From assembly GCA_025922715.1 (NCBI GenBank), contig JAICHH010000111.1, positions 1-6,160 on the forward strand: 6,160 nt of DNA, read 5' to 3'. The position numbers and the translations under genes were made by a program. The notes under the pieces were generated by a model. That model was given only the letters and a program-made list of their open reading frames with translations, made no database searches and was not told the DNA's origin. Shown piece after piece: positions 1 to 5,508 of the stretch (position 1 is its first letter; the number at the start of each line of letters is the position of its first letter). The DNA comes from Nitrososphaeraceae archaeon (GTDB lineage: Archaea > Thermoproteota > Nitrososphaeria > Nitrososphaerales > Nitrososphaeraceae).

Positions 1-99
1 CTTGTATTTTATAATTAATGGTTTTTTAAGAGTTTTGAACACAAAAGAAGTTTTGATGTTTCTTTATACAATTTTTTCATGTGCCCTTTTTACATTTTT

Positions 100-381
100 T
101 CAAAGAGTAATCTTCAAAAGACTAGCAACTCCTGCAAACTCAGCTATGTGAATAAGTAAAAAATATGGCAATAAATCTTCTGCATATAATGGTGCCATAG
201 CAAAATATGCATAGATAACAATCAAATTTTGTATAACAAACATGCCTGCAAAAAACATTAAACCTATGGTAAATGTAGCTTTTGTTTTTAAATATATTTT
301 TGTATACAAATATAATAAAATACCTAAAATAATTATAGTTGCTATACTTACGATAGCATTTATCTGCATTAGAATTTCCAT
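100..381 (-). CDS. Small three-helix membrane protein of unknown function
   Basis: A 93-residue, very hydrophobic protein. Three membrane segments are visible at about residues 8-26, 37-59 and 70-91. They are joined by a short basic loop (YTKIYLKTK) and a short acidic loop around AEDLL. There is no cysteine, no recognisable catalytic motif and almost no soluble part. The ATG at 381 is preceded by a purine-rich AAAAGGAA stretch ending 7 nt upstream, which supports this start; Met5 is an in-frame alternative. The gene lies 23 nt after the stop of the thioredoxin gene on the same strand and has no obvious promoter of its own. It is therefore probably the last gene of the ccdA-thioredoxin operon and may be a membrane partner of that system. 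I do not recognise the family. The topology resembles small membrane proteins of other archaea, but that is only an impression. The gene is likely real; its function is unknown. Confidence 0.75.
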   Translation of the reverse strand: MEILMQINAIVSIATIIILGILLYLYTKIYLKTKATFTIGLMFFAGMFVIQNLIVIYAYFAMAPLYAEDLLPYFLLIHIAEFAGVASLLKITL

Positions 382-404
382 ATTGATATTCCTTTTCTTT
401 TCAT

Positions 405-1562
405 TTAACCAAATGTAAAGGTGTAGATTTGAAATCCTTGTCCTTTAATATCCATTTCTATTGTATGTTCTCCATAGTCTTTATTTGTTACTAAATTATA
501 TAGTCTTTGTTTATCTATCATAAATATTCCATCACTAAATGCATCTTTGCTTAAATCATTTGTAATCAATTTTTTATCTTGTGCTACTGTAAAATTTCCT
601 TTGCCGCCAGCAACTATGTTTACAGATTTTGAATTATATTTTAGTATTATGCTTCCGTTATTGCTTTGTAATTCCATATTATCAGGATTATTTTTCCATT
701 TTCCTTTAAGATATATGGAGTTTAACTTAATTTCAGAATTATCCGATAGTTGATAGAATATAGTTTCACTAGGTTTAAAACCTTCCATATTGCCTAAAGG
801 AGCTCTTGCAAATTCATATCCAAAGTAAAGTTCTGGAGATTTTATTTTTGAAAAGTTAACATCTTGATATTCTAACTTGAGATCTTTATCAACATTTTGA
901 GAATTATTAATATTAATATTTTTTATCCCTACATGGGCTGCTCTTTCAGCTAAAAGAGCTTGAATTACTTTTTCTGTTTCATTGTATGCTCCTTCTCCTA
1001 TATGATCATATCTTATATATCCTTCATCATCTACTAAATATTTTCTTGGCCAATATCTATTTTCATATTCATTCCATGTCTCTTTCTCATTGTCTTGTAA
1101 AACTGGATATTTTATTCCAAATTTTTGAACAGCTGATTTAACATTGTCACTATTTTTTTCAAACTCAAATTCAGGAGTATGTATGCCTACTATAACCAAT
1201 CCTTTATCTGAATATTTATCGTACCATTCATTAAGATAAGGTATAGTTCTTATACAATTAATGCAACTATATGTCCAAAAGTCTACCAGTACAACTTTAT
1301 CTTTTAGATCATCAAGAGATATTGGCTTTGTATTGATATATTCTGAAATTTTAGTGAAATTTTTTGCTTTTTTAAATTGTGATTTGTCAATATTTATAAG
1401 TGTTCCATTCTCGTCAATTTGTCCTGTTATAGGTATAAATTTATCAGAGGTAGACTTGCTGGATATATACGAGCCTTGAGTGTTAAAATAAATTGCAAAT
1501 CCAGCTATCACAGATACTACTGCAATTGCCATAACAACTGCACTGATATTATCTCTATTCAT
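405..1562 (-). CDS. Membrane-anchored thioredoxin-like protein with DipZ-type C-terminal domain
   Basis: A 385-residue extracytoplasmic thiol-disulfide oxidoreductase. Residues 7-26 form a single N-terminal signal-anchor helix. A TlpA/AhpC-like thioredoxin fold covers about 75-205. Its active site is the CxxC pair C100/C103 in a YSCINC context, replacing the usual WCxxC, and the probable cis-proline is P172 in RYWPRKYL. These, with HTPEF near residue 130 and GEGAYNETE near 190, are hallmarks of the thioredoxin part of the DipZ family (M. tuberculosis DipZ, Rv2874). Residues from about 224 to the end (starting ELYFGYEFA) match the beta-rich, carbohydrate-binding-module-like domain that ends DipZ. 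C100 and C103 are the only cysteines, so the protein depends on an outside reductant. The adjacent CcdA protein would supply it. Translation starts 3 nt after the ccdA stop, with GAAAGGGG about 10 nt upstream as a weak ribosome-binding site, so the two genes are almost certainly co-transcribed. The client proteins are unknown; cytochrome or cupredoxin maturation, or repair of extracellular proteins, are possible. Confidence 0.93.
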   Translation of the reverse strand: MNRDNISAVVMAIAVVSVIAGFAIYFNTQGSYISSKSTSDKFIPITGQIDENGTLINIDKSQFKKAKNFTKISEYINTKPISLDDLKDKVVLVDFWTYSCINCIRTIPYLNEWYDKYSDKGLVIVGIHTPEFEFEKNSDNVKSAVQKFGIKYPVLQDNEKETWNEYENRYWPRKYLVDDEGYIRYDHIGEGAYNETEKVIQALLAERAAHVGIKNININNSQNVDKDLKLEYQDVNFSKIKSPELYFGYEFARAPLGNMEGFKPSETIFYQLSDNSEIKLNSIYLKGKWKNNPDNMELQSNNGSIILKYNSKSVNIVAGGKGNFTVAQDKKLITNDLSKDAFSDGIFMIDKQRLYNLVTNKDYGEHTIEMDIKGQGFQIYTFTFG

Positions 1563-1565
1563 TCA

Positions 1566-2381
1566 TCATATACCCCTTTCTAGATTGATGATTTCATTTG
1601 CAAGTGGGAAATTACCTAAAATATTTAATTGATTAGTGAATATCAATATTCCAAGAATTATTAAAAAGGTTCCCATTGCAGGATTAAAATATTTTAAATA
1701 TCTCAGCATCTTTTTTAGCAATCCCGTCGCCCTGGAAAAGAAAGCAGCGGTTATCAAGAAAGGAGTTCCTAGTCCCAATGAATATGCTAATAGTAAGTTA
1801 TATGCTTCTCCAGGGGATGTCGCGGCTAAAGTAAATGTACTTCCCAAAATAGGACCTACACATGGAGTCCATCCTGCAGCAAAGGCAATTCCAAATACAA
1901 ATGAAGTTATATAACTAGTTTTAAATTTAGGAATTCTAGTTAATTTTCTTTCAAAGTTTAAGTTGTTTATCTTTGAAGATAATATCAGAAATACTCCAAA
2001 AGATATAATCACAATTCCACCAATTATTTGGAGAGTGTTTTGAAAACCAGTACCGACATTTACCAAAACACTGTTGAGAGCAACTCCCAAAACTGCAAAA
2101 ATTAATGAGAATCCTAATACAAAATAAACAGTATTTAAGAATATATTGAGTCTAGTAGATTTTTGTAAAGATAGTGATTTTTTATTGCTGTTAATAGTAT
2201 CAATAGTAGTAGTCTTTTCATTATCAAACGATGATGTTTTTCTATCATTTATGTTACCAATTTCATGTAAAGTTGTTCCTGATAAATAAGAAATAAATGC
2301 AGGTAAGATAGGTAATATGCAAGGAGAAAAAAATGATCCCATTCCAGCAATAGCTGAAACTATTATGCTAATTTCTGCCAT
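1566..2381 (-). CDS. ccdA: CcdA-family membrane electron transporter (DsbD transmembrane domain)
   Basis: A 271-residue polytopic membrane protein that should carry electrons from cytosolic thioredoxin across the membrane to the thioredoxin-like protein encoded next. About six helices are visible: 5-33, 80-104, 112-136, 155-186, 192-216 and 231-255. The redox pair of the family is intact. C21 lies in FSPCILPILPAFISYLSG in helix 1, and C174 lies in AAGWTPCVGPILG in helix 4. Both have the prolines typical of the DsbD/CcdA fold, and no other cysteine is present. A hydrophilic, Ser/Thr/Lys/Asp-rich loop (about 36-78) between helices 1 and 2 is longer than in minimal CcdA proteins. The gene opens the operon: a T/A-rich TATA-like box lies about 24 nt before the ATG. 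It ends in two tandem TGA codons directly before the ATG of the thioredoxin gene. Family assignment is strong; the partner is inferred from adjacency and from the fused DipZ arrangement in bacteria. Confidence 0.93.
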   Translation of the reverse strand: MAEISIIVSAIAGMGSFFSPCILPILPAFISYLSGTTLHEIGNINDRKTSSFDNEKTTTIDTINSNKKSLSLQKSTRLNIFLNTVYFVLGFSLIFAVLGVALNSVLVNVGTGFQNTLQIIGGIVIISFGVFLILSSKINNLNFERKLTRIPKFKTSYITSFVFGIAFAAGWTPCVGPILGSTFTLAATSPGEAYNLLLAYSLGLGTPFLITAAFFSRATGLLKKMLRYLKYFNPAMGTFLIILGILIFTNQLNILGNFPLANEIINLERGI

Positions 2382-2397
2382 AGTTATCTTTATATTT

Positions 2398-2410
2398 TAT
2401 TAATAAAAAG
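2398..2410 (-). promoter_or_regulatory. Candidate promoter (TATA-like box) of the ccdA operon
   Basis: Read on the minus strand this is CTTTTTATTAATA, centred about 24 nt before the ccdA ATG at 2381. That spacing suits an archaeal TATA box driving a leaderless or nearly leaderless mRNA. No ribosome-binding site is seen before the ATG. The match is degenerate in such AT-rich DNA. Confidence 0.4.
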
Positions 2411-2728
2411 GATATTCCCAGATTATACCCAAAATCCACCCAATTTGGATGTAACAAGATTAATACTAATTCAATAAATGGGTTAATTAGAGCTTTTATG
2501 ATATGTTAAAAGTTATAAGGCAAGTAATTGTTGCTCCGTAATAAAACAATACAAAGGATTTTTCTTTTTTAATGTACAAGTTTAGGACTACAAAATCGTG
2601 TCAAAATCAGTTCACACACCTCCGAGCCCGTCTAGCAACAAGACTCTGTATCCTTTCCTTGAATTATTAGTAATCTAATAGACTATACTAAAATAACATC
2701 TATCAATTTTTCCAGCGATAAACCCTCG

Positions 2729-2749
2729 GATTAGAAAATTTCCCTAATC
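2729..2749. repeat. Inverted repeat GATTAG-9-CTAATC
   Basis: GATTAG at 2729-2734 and CTAATC at 2744-2749 are perfect reverse complements around a 9-nt spacer. The dyad could form a small hairpin or bind a dimeric protein. It lies about 145 nt downstream of the DUF1059 stop and about 350 nt upstream of ccdA, so no assignment to either gene is secure. Confidence 0.4.
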
Positions 2750-2774
2750 TTTCGCTCAAATTAGTAATATAGAT

Positions 2775-2789
2775 TCAAAGTAACTTTGA
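2775..2789. repeat. Perfect 15-bp palindrome TCAAAGTAACTTTGA
   Basis: Seven-base arms (TCAAAGT and ACTTTGA) flank a single central A. With a 1-nt centre it cannot fold into a good RNA hairpin, so a dimeric DNA-binding protein is the likelier reader if it is functional. No gene starts close by: it is about 100 nt past the DUF1059 stop. Confidence 0.45.
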
Positions 2790-2891
2790 GATCAATTAAA
2801 AAATTCCAAATAACATGAAAAATCCTTCAAAATGAATAGTCAAAGTGTTTTAGCAATGACAATTGACTCCCTAAGCAGCAGAGCCATATTT

Positions 2892-3074
2892 TCAAGTTTT
2901 TTTAATTTTGGCTTTTATCTTTTCCTGCATTTCAGGCTCCATCACATATTCACGAGTATAGCCGTGGTGTTTAATTGCATGATCAACCAAACTATTCATT
3001 AATTCTTCTTCTGTTTCGCCAGTTCCTCTGAAATCACAGTCTACTCCAACATCTCTACATGACACAGATAACAT
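2892..3074 (-). CDS. DUF1059 family small protein
   Basis: A 60-residue soluble protein that fits the whole DUF1059 family (PF06348; annotated in COG as a predicted small metal-binding protein). The family signature CRDVGVDCDF is at residues 6-15 with both conserved cysteines, C6 and C13. It is followed by the helical segment TEEELMNSLVDHAIKHHGY with a paired histidine, and a lysine-rich C-terminus. The two cysteines and the histidines make metal or redox binding plausible, but no biochemical role is established. The ATG at 3074 has a TATA-like box centred 26 nt upstream and no ribosome-binding site, so the mRNA is probably leaderless. It is separated from the HxlR gene by 165 nt and so is probably transcribed on its own. 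Family assignment is firm; function is unknown. Confidence 0.9.
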   Translation of the reverse strand: MLSVSCRDVGVDCDFRGTGETEEELMNSLVDHAIKHHGYTREYVMEPEMQEKIKAKIKKT

Positions 3075-3095
3075 TGCAAAGATTATGATTGCGTT

Positions 3096-3104
3096 GTATT
3101 TAAG
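3096..3104 (-). promoter_or_regulatory. TATA box of the DUF1059 gene (leaderless)
   Basis: On the minus strand this reads CTTAAATAC, with the TTAAATA core centred 26 nt before the ATG at 3074. That places the expected transcription start at or next to the ATG. The same CTTAAATA box occurs in front of the pirin gene. Confidence 0.55.
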
Positions 3105-3239
3105 TTCTTGTTATGTGATAATAATTTGTTAGAAAAATATATTTTATGGTTTATATGCTATTTGTTAAATTTAAATAAGTTTGAATCATTATATCAAAAT
3201 AATTTCGGTATGTTGCCTTTTATCCATATTTTTAATCTA

Positions 3240-3590
3240 TTATTTTTTCAATTCCCATTTCTCACACCATTTACTAAGACTCTGCAAAATTGGTTCTAGG
3301 TCTTTTGCTTTTGTTGTTAACCTATATTCAACTTTAAGAGGTATTTGTGGATATATTTTTTTAGTGATTAGGCCTTCTTGTTCAAGTTCGGATAACCTAT
3401 CAGATAAAACAGTATTGCTAATATTATTTAAACTTCTTTTTAATTCATTAAATCGAATAACATTTTTAGAACTTAAATTCCTTAATATTAGTAATGACCA
3501 TCTTCTGCTTAAAACATCCCAAATGTCTAGAATTTTACATTTTTCTTCCAAAGTTTTAGTTTCAGGTTTAGAATTTAAAGATATTATCAA
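3240..3590 (-). CDS. HxlR-family winged-helix transcriptional regulator
   Basis: A 116-residue protein covering the whole HxlR domain. Conserved blocks in order are EKCKILDIWDVLSRRWSLLILRNL (about 16-39), RFNELKRSLNNISNTVLSDRLSELEQEGLI (about 46-75, the recognition helix-turn-helix) and YPQIPLKVEYRLT (about 80-92, the wing). It has two cysteines. C18 is at the family's conserved N-terminal position, where Bacillus YodB carries its redox-active cysteine, and C109 is near the C-terminus. A thiol-based redox or quinone switch between subunits is therefore possible. The start is TTG at 3590; no in-frame ATG or GTG exists between the preceding in-frame stop and the conserved region, and GGTGA lies 10 nt upstream as a ribosome-binding site. 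A dyad just upstream (3620-3636) suggests self-regulation. Neighbours are DUF1059 on one side and ABM and pirin genes on the other. The family is certain; the target genes and the signal are inferred. Confidence 0.92.
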   Translation of the reverse strand: MIISLNSKPETKTLEEKCKILDIWDVLSRRWSLLILRNLSSKNVIRFNELKRSLNNISNTVLSDRLSELEQEGLITKKIYPQIPLKVEYRLTTKAKDLEPILQSLSKWCEKWELKK

Positions 3591-3619
3591 ACACTCACTT
3601 TCACCATATTATAACAGTA

Positions 3620-3636
3620 GGTAATACTATACTACC
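3620..3636. promoter_or_regulatory. Candidate HxlR operator (17-bp imperfect dyad)
   Basis: GGTAATACTATACTACC pairs at six of eight symmetrical positions. It lies 30 nt upstream of the HxlR TTG start, over the transcription start predicted from the TATA-like box at 3647-3654. A bound dimer there would block initiation, consistent with self-repression. Positions 2-16 share GTAnTAnTnTAnTAC with the dyad in front of the pirin gene. Confidence 0.45.
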
Positions 3637-3646
3637 AAGTAATAAA

Positions 3647-3654
3647 GATTTAAG
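3647..3654 (-). promoter_or_regulatory. Candidate TATA box of the HxlR gene
   Basis: Read on the minus strand it is CTTAAATC, close to the CTTAAATA boxes of the DUF1059 and pirin genes. It predicts transcription starting near 3624, giving a leader of about 34 nt that contains the GGTGA ribosome-binding site. A second AT-rich box (TTATAATA, 3607-3614) lies too close to the start codon to fit as well. Confidence 0.35.
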
Positions 3655-3713
3655 CTATCATAATCAGCATCTTATTATCTATCACCACCATATCCAAAAG
3701 TAGTACATTTTGC

Positions 3714-4331
3714 TTAAGTCTTGAATAACCAAGATTTTAATAATTTTGTTAAAAGAGGCATTATAACATAAGTCATTAGCAGAACTGTTATCGTAAGAGC
3801 AATAACAAGTCTTACAGGAAATGGTATTGATAACATTTCTGTTAAAATATGTATTTGAGGAACCAAAGTCATTAGCAGAATTGATATTACAGGAATAGTA
3901 ACAATTACCATTTTGTAACGTGGTGGAGGGTTTAGAGGAATCATAGGTGAAGATTCATCTTTAAAATATGGAGTAAACCAAAACTCTAGTCCTGTCAGTT
4001 TTTGTACATCAGGATCAGCTTCTACTAGTTTCCTGCCCTTTTGTAACCATTCATCTCGTATTGGTGATTTCTCCCATTTTGTAAGATTAGCATAATTATT
4101 AAACCTAAATATGACAACATATTCAAGTTTTGATTTATTATAATTAGTTGGTCTAATTATATCAATACCCATACTTCCCTCTTGTTTAGAGACTTCCTTG
4201 GAAATTCCTGAAAGCCATTCTTCAAATTCTTTGATTTTATCTTTTTTAGCAATACGTTTAACAATTACAGTAACTGGACTTGAATGCTTGTTGTCAGTAT
4301 GGTTATCATCATTATTATCATTCTTTGCCAT
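3714..4331 (-). CDS. ABM-domain (antibiotic biosynthesis monooxygenase-like) protein with two C-terminal membrane helices
   Basis: From the ATG at 4331 the product has 205 residues. After a polar, Asn/Asp-rich tail of about 17 residues, an ABM-type ferredoxin-like fold runs from about 18 to 110 (PVTVIVKRIAKKDKIKEFEEWL, then YVVIFRF and KWEKSPIRDEWL). A linker with PPPRYK (135-140) follows. Two membrane helices lie at about 141-159 and 173-193, the second ending TYVIMPLLTKLLKSWLF. This architecture is that of the COG3224 ABM proteins. Small ABM proteins often act on quinones or polyketides without cofactor; the activity of the membrane-attached type is not established. A longer reading starts at TTG 4379 and adds 16 residues. 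I prefer the ATG because the family usually begins shortly before the first beta strand, but the best TATA box (4401-4408) points to transcription starting at 4379. It is flanked by HxlR and pirin genes on the same strand, which fits a stress or detoxification role. Confidence 0.85.
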   Translation of the reverse strand: MAKNDNNDDNHTDNKHSSPVTVIVKRIAKKDKIKEFEEWLSGISKEVSKQEGSMGIDIIRPTNYNKSKLEYVVIFRFNNYANLTKWEKSPIRDEWLQKGRKLVEADPDVQKLTGLEFWFTPYFKDESSPMIPLNPPPRYKMVIVTIPVISILLMTLVPQIHILTEMLSIPFPVRLVIALTITVLLMTYVIMPLLTKLLKSWLFKT

Positions 4332-4400
4332 CTTTTTATTTTTAAATCTAATTAAAAATAAATAGTCTTTTGTGTGCAATAACTCTTCAAAGAAAATTGC

Positions 4401-4408
4401 TATATTAA
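4401..4408 (-). promoter_or_regulatory. Candidate TATA box of the ABM-domain gene
   Basis: On the minus strand it reads TTAATATA, centred about 26 nt before position 4379. Transcription from there would begin at the TTG that opens the longer reading frame, or give a 48-nt leader to the ATG at 4331. A weaker AT-rich stretch (about 4352-4362) stands at the correct distance for a leaderless ATG start at 4331. Confidence 0.35.
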
Positions 4409-4486
4409 TTGTGCGGAGTAAAGATTATGGTAAAAGTTAATATCAATGTTCTTTTTCATTTGGTTTGTGATAGAAAATTGAGGATG

Positions 4487-5443
4487 TTATCCCAATTTAC
4501 CATTTCTGTAATCTTCTATGGCTTGATAAATTTCTTGTTGAGTATTCATTACAAATGGTCCATATCTTGCTATAGGCTCTCGTAACGGAACTCCTCCAAT
4601 TAATAATAATTCAAGTGGAACTTTTGAATCTTTAACAGCTTGAACGTATACGCTTTTGCCATCTCTATCAAATATTACTAAATTTCCTCTTTCAACTATA
4701 CTATTATTATTACCTTGTTCAAATACTCCTTTTCCTTTAATTATATAAGCAAAGACATTGTACTCTTTTGGAATTGACTGTATTATTGTAGCACCAGGTT
4801 CTAATTTAAAATGCAAATACATAATTGGAGTTATTGTATCAATTACTGCTTTTCCATCTAATGATTCGCCTGCTATAATTTTTACAATAACATTACCATC
4901 TTTAGTAGTTTCAGTTGGAATTTTTAAGTGAGGGATTTCTTGATATCGTGGTTTCATCATTTTATTACTTTTAGGAAGATTTACCCATAATTGGAATCCA
5001 TGTAATTTGCCCCCATTTTTACTAAATTCTTTTTCAGGCATCTCTGAATGTATAACTCCAGATCCAGCAGTCATCCATTGGACATCTCCAGCACTAATAG
5101 TTCCGGCATGACCTTGTGAATCTCTATGTTCAAATTTTCCTTCTAGTAGATAGGTAACAGTTTCAAATCCTCTATGAGGATGATTAGGAAATCCTTTTTG
5201 TTTTCCTGGTTTTATATGCATTGGTCCTATTTCATCTAATAACAAAAAAGGATCAAATTCTGAAATGTAGTTATTTGGAAATGATCTATTTAATGTTACA
5301 CCTTCGCCATCTTGAGTTGTTTCACTCTTTACTATTTGTAAGACTGAACGAATGGATTTGTTATTGACAGAATTTTCTGAATCTAATGTTCCTGCTTGTT
5401 GTTCCATATCTTTTATTATTTTTTGATTGTTGACTTTTGACAT
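4487..5443 (-). CDS. Pirin-like bicupin protein
   Basis: A 318-residue protein of the pirin family (COG1741). The N-terminal cupin (about 45-160) contains the metal-binding set of pirin: H88 and H90 in FPNHPHRGFETVTYLLEG, and H132 and E134 in GSGVIHSEMPE. The signatures HIKPGKQKGFP, GDVQWMTAG and LHGFQLWVNLP are also present. The C-terminal cupin (about 185-300) is more diverged and is followed by REPIARYGPFVMNTQQEIYQAI, a typical pirin ending. Family members bind Fe(II) or another divalent metal; some bacterial ones (E. coli YhhW) oxidise quercetin-like flavonols, and others act as redox-sensitive regulators or stress proteins. The residues expected for metal binding are intact, so an active metalloprotein is likely; the substrate is unknown. 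The first 40 residues are polar and probably flexible. The ATG at 5443 has a TATA box 25 nt upstream and no ribosome-binding site, suggesting a leaderless mRNA. An operator-like dyad lies directly behind that box. Confidence 0.93.
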   Translation of the reverse strand: MSKVNNQKIIKDMEQQAGTLDSENSVNNKSIRSVLQIVKSETTQDGEGVTLNRSFPNNYISEFDPFLLLDEIGPMHIKPGKQKGFPNHPHRGFETVTYLLEGKFEHRDSQGHAGTISAGDVQWMTAGSGVIHSEMPEKEFSKNGGKLHGFQLWVNLPKSNKMMKPRYQEIPHLKIPTETTKDGNVIVKIIAGESLDGKAVIDTITPIMYLHFKLEPGATIIQSIPKEYNVFAYIIKGKGVFEQGNNNSIVERGNLVIFDRDGKSVYVQAVKDSKVPLELLLIGGVPLREPIARYGPFVMNTQQEIYQAIEDYRNGKLG

Positions 5444-5460
5444 ACTATAATATACAATTC

Positions 5461-5472
5461 AAAATATTTAAG
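5461..5472 (-). promoter_or_regulatory. TATA box of the pirin gene (leaderless)
   Basis: CTTAAATATTTT on the minus strand; its TTAAATA core is centred 25 nt before the ATG at 5443. This fits an archaeal TATA box with transcription starting at or next to the start codon. Confidence 0.55.
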
Positions 5473-5474
5473 TT

Positions 5475-5508
5475 AAGTAGTAATTTAATACTAAGTAGGT
5501 ATTTAAAA
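5475..5508. repeat. Tandem imperfect direct repeat behind the pirin promoter
   Basis: Two 16-nt copies, 5475-5490 and 5493-5508, share 13 of 16 bases (both begin AAGTAG and contain ATTTAA) and are offset by 18 bp. The second copy also pairs with TACTT at 5512-5516 to form a looser dyad. The arrangement could be two adjacent binding sites, although AT-rich sequence produces such matches by chance. Confidence 0.35.
5476..5492. promoter_or_regulatory. Candidate operator upstream of pirin (17-bp dyad)
   Basis: AGTAGTAATTTAATACT pairs at seven of eight symmetrical positions. It abuts the upstream side of the pirin TATA box, where a bound protein could hinder or assist TBP/TFB. Eleven of its central 15 positions equal those of the dyad before the HxlR gene, so HxlR is the prime candidate to bind it. 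Confidence 0.45.

Larger units (their letters stand above)
2382..2891. other. 510-bp intergenic region without a convincing gene
   Basis: This lies between the DUF1059 stop and the ccdA start, with both genes on the minus strand. I find no tRNA, rRNA or CRISPR pattern. The longest noteworthy open frame is a 32-codon plus-strand ORF at 2572-2670, with no family resemblance that I recognise. The region contains a G+C-rich island (2611-2650), a hairpin-forming dyad (2729-2749), a perfect 15-bp palindrome (2775-2789) and an A6 tract at 2798-2803. The A6 tract reads as U6 in the DUF1059 transcript and is a possible U-rich terminator. The ccdA promoter is at its left end. Confidence 0.6.

Noticed and set aside
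1..99. A gene or strong terminator at the left edge, downstream of the three-helix membrane protein
   Set aside because: No open frame with a start codon and no hairpin followed by a U-tract on the minus strand is visible; the stretch is plain AT-rich sequence.
547..1914. Plus-strand open frames of 68, 72 and 92 codons opposite the thioredoxin and ccdA genes
   Set aside because: All are antisense to conserved domains with intact active-site motifs; none shows a motif of its own.
2572..2670. A 32-codon plus-strand ORF with an ATG covering the G+C-rich island
   Set aside because: Its length and composition could be chance, it has no ribosome-binding site or good TATA box, and the product matches nothing I know. 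The island is reported as a sequence anomaly instead.
2838..2868. Inverted repeat AGTCAA/TTGACT with a 19-nt spacer downstream of DUF1059
   Set aside because: A 6-bp stem with a long loop is expected by chance in this composition, and no U-tract follows it on the minus strand.
3108..3299. A 63-codon plus-strand open frame spanning the HxlR-DUF1059 gap
   Set aside because: It overlaps the HxlR 3' end antisense, consists of AT-rich Leu/Asn/Phe codons and shows no recognisable protein features.
3181..3624. A 147-codon plus-strand open frame opposite the HxlR gene
   Set aside because: It lies antisense to a clear HxlR domain, its product is rich in Leu/Phe/Ser without any family motif, and it has no promoter or ribosome-binding site. 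It is a shadow of the real gene.
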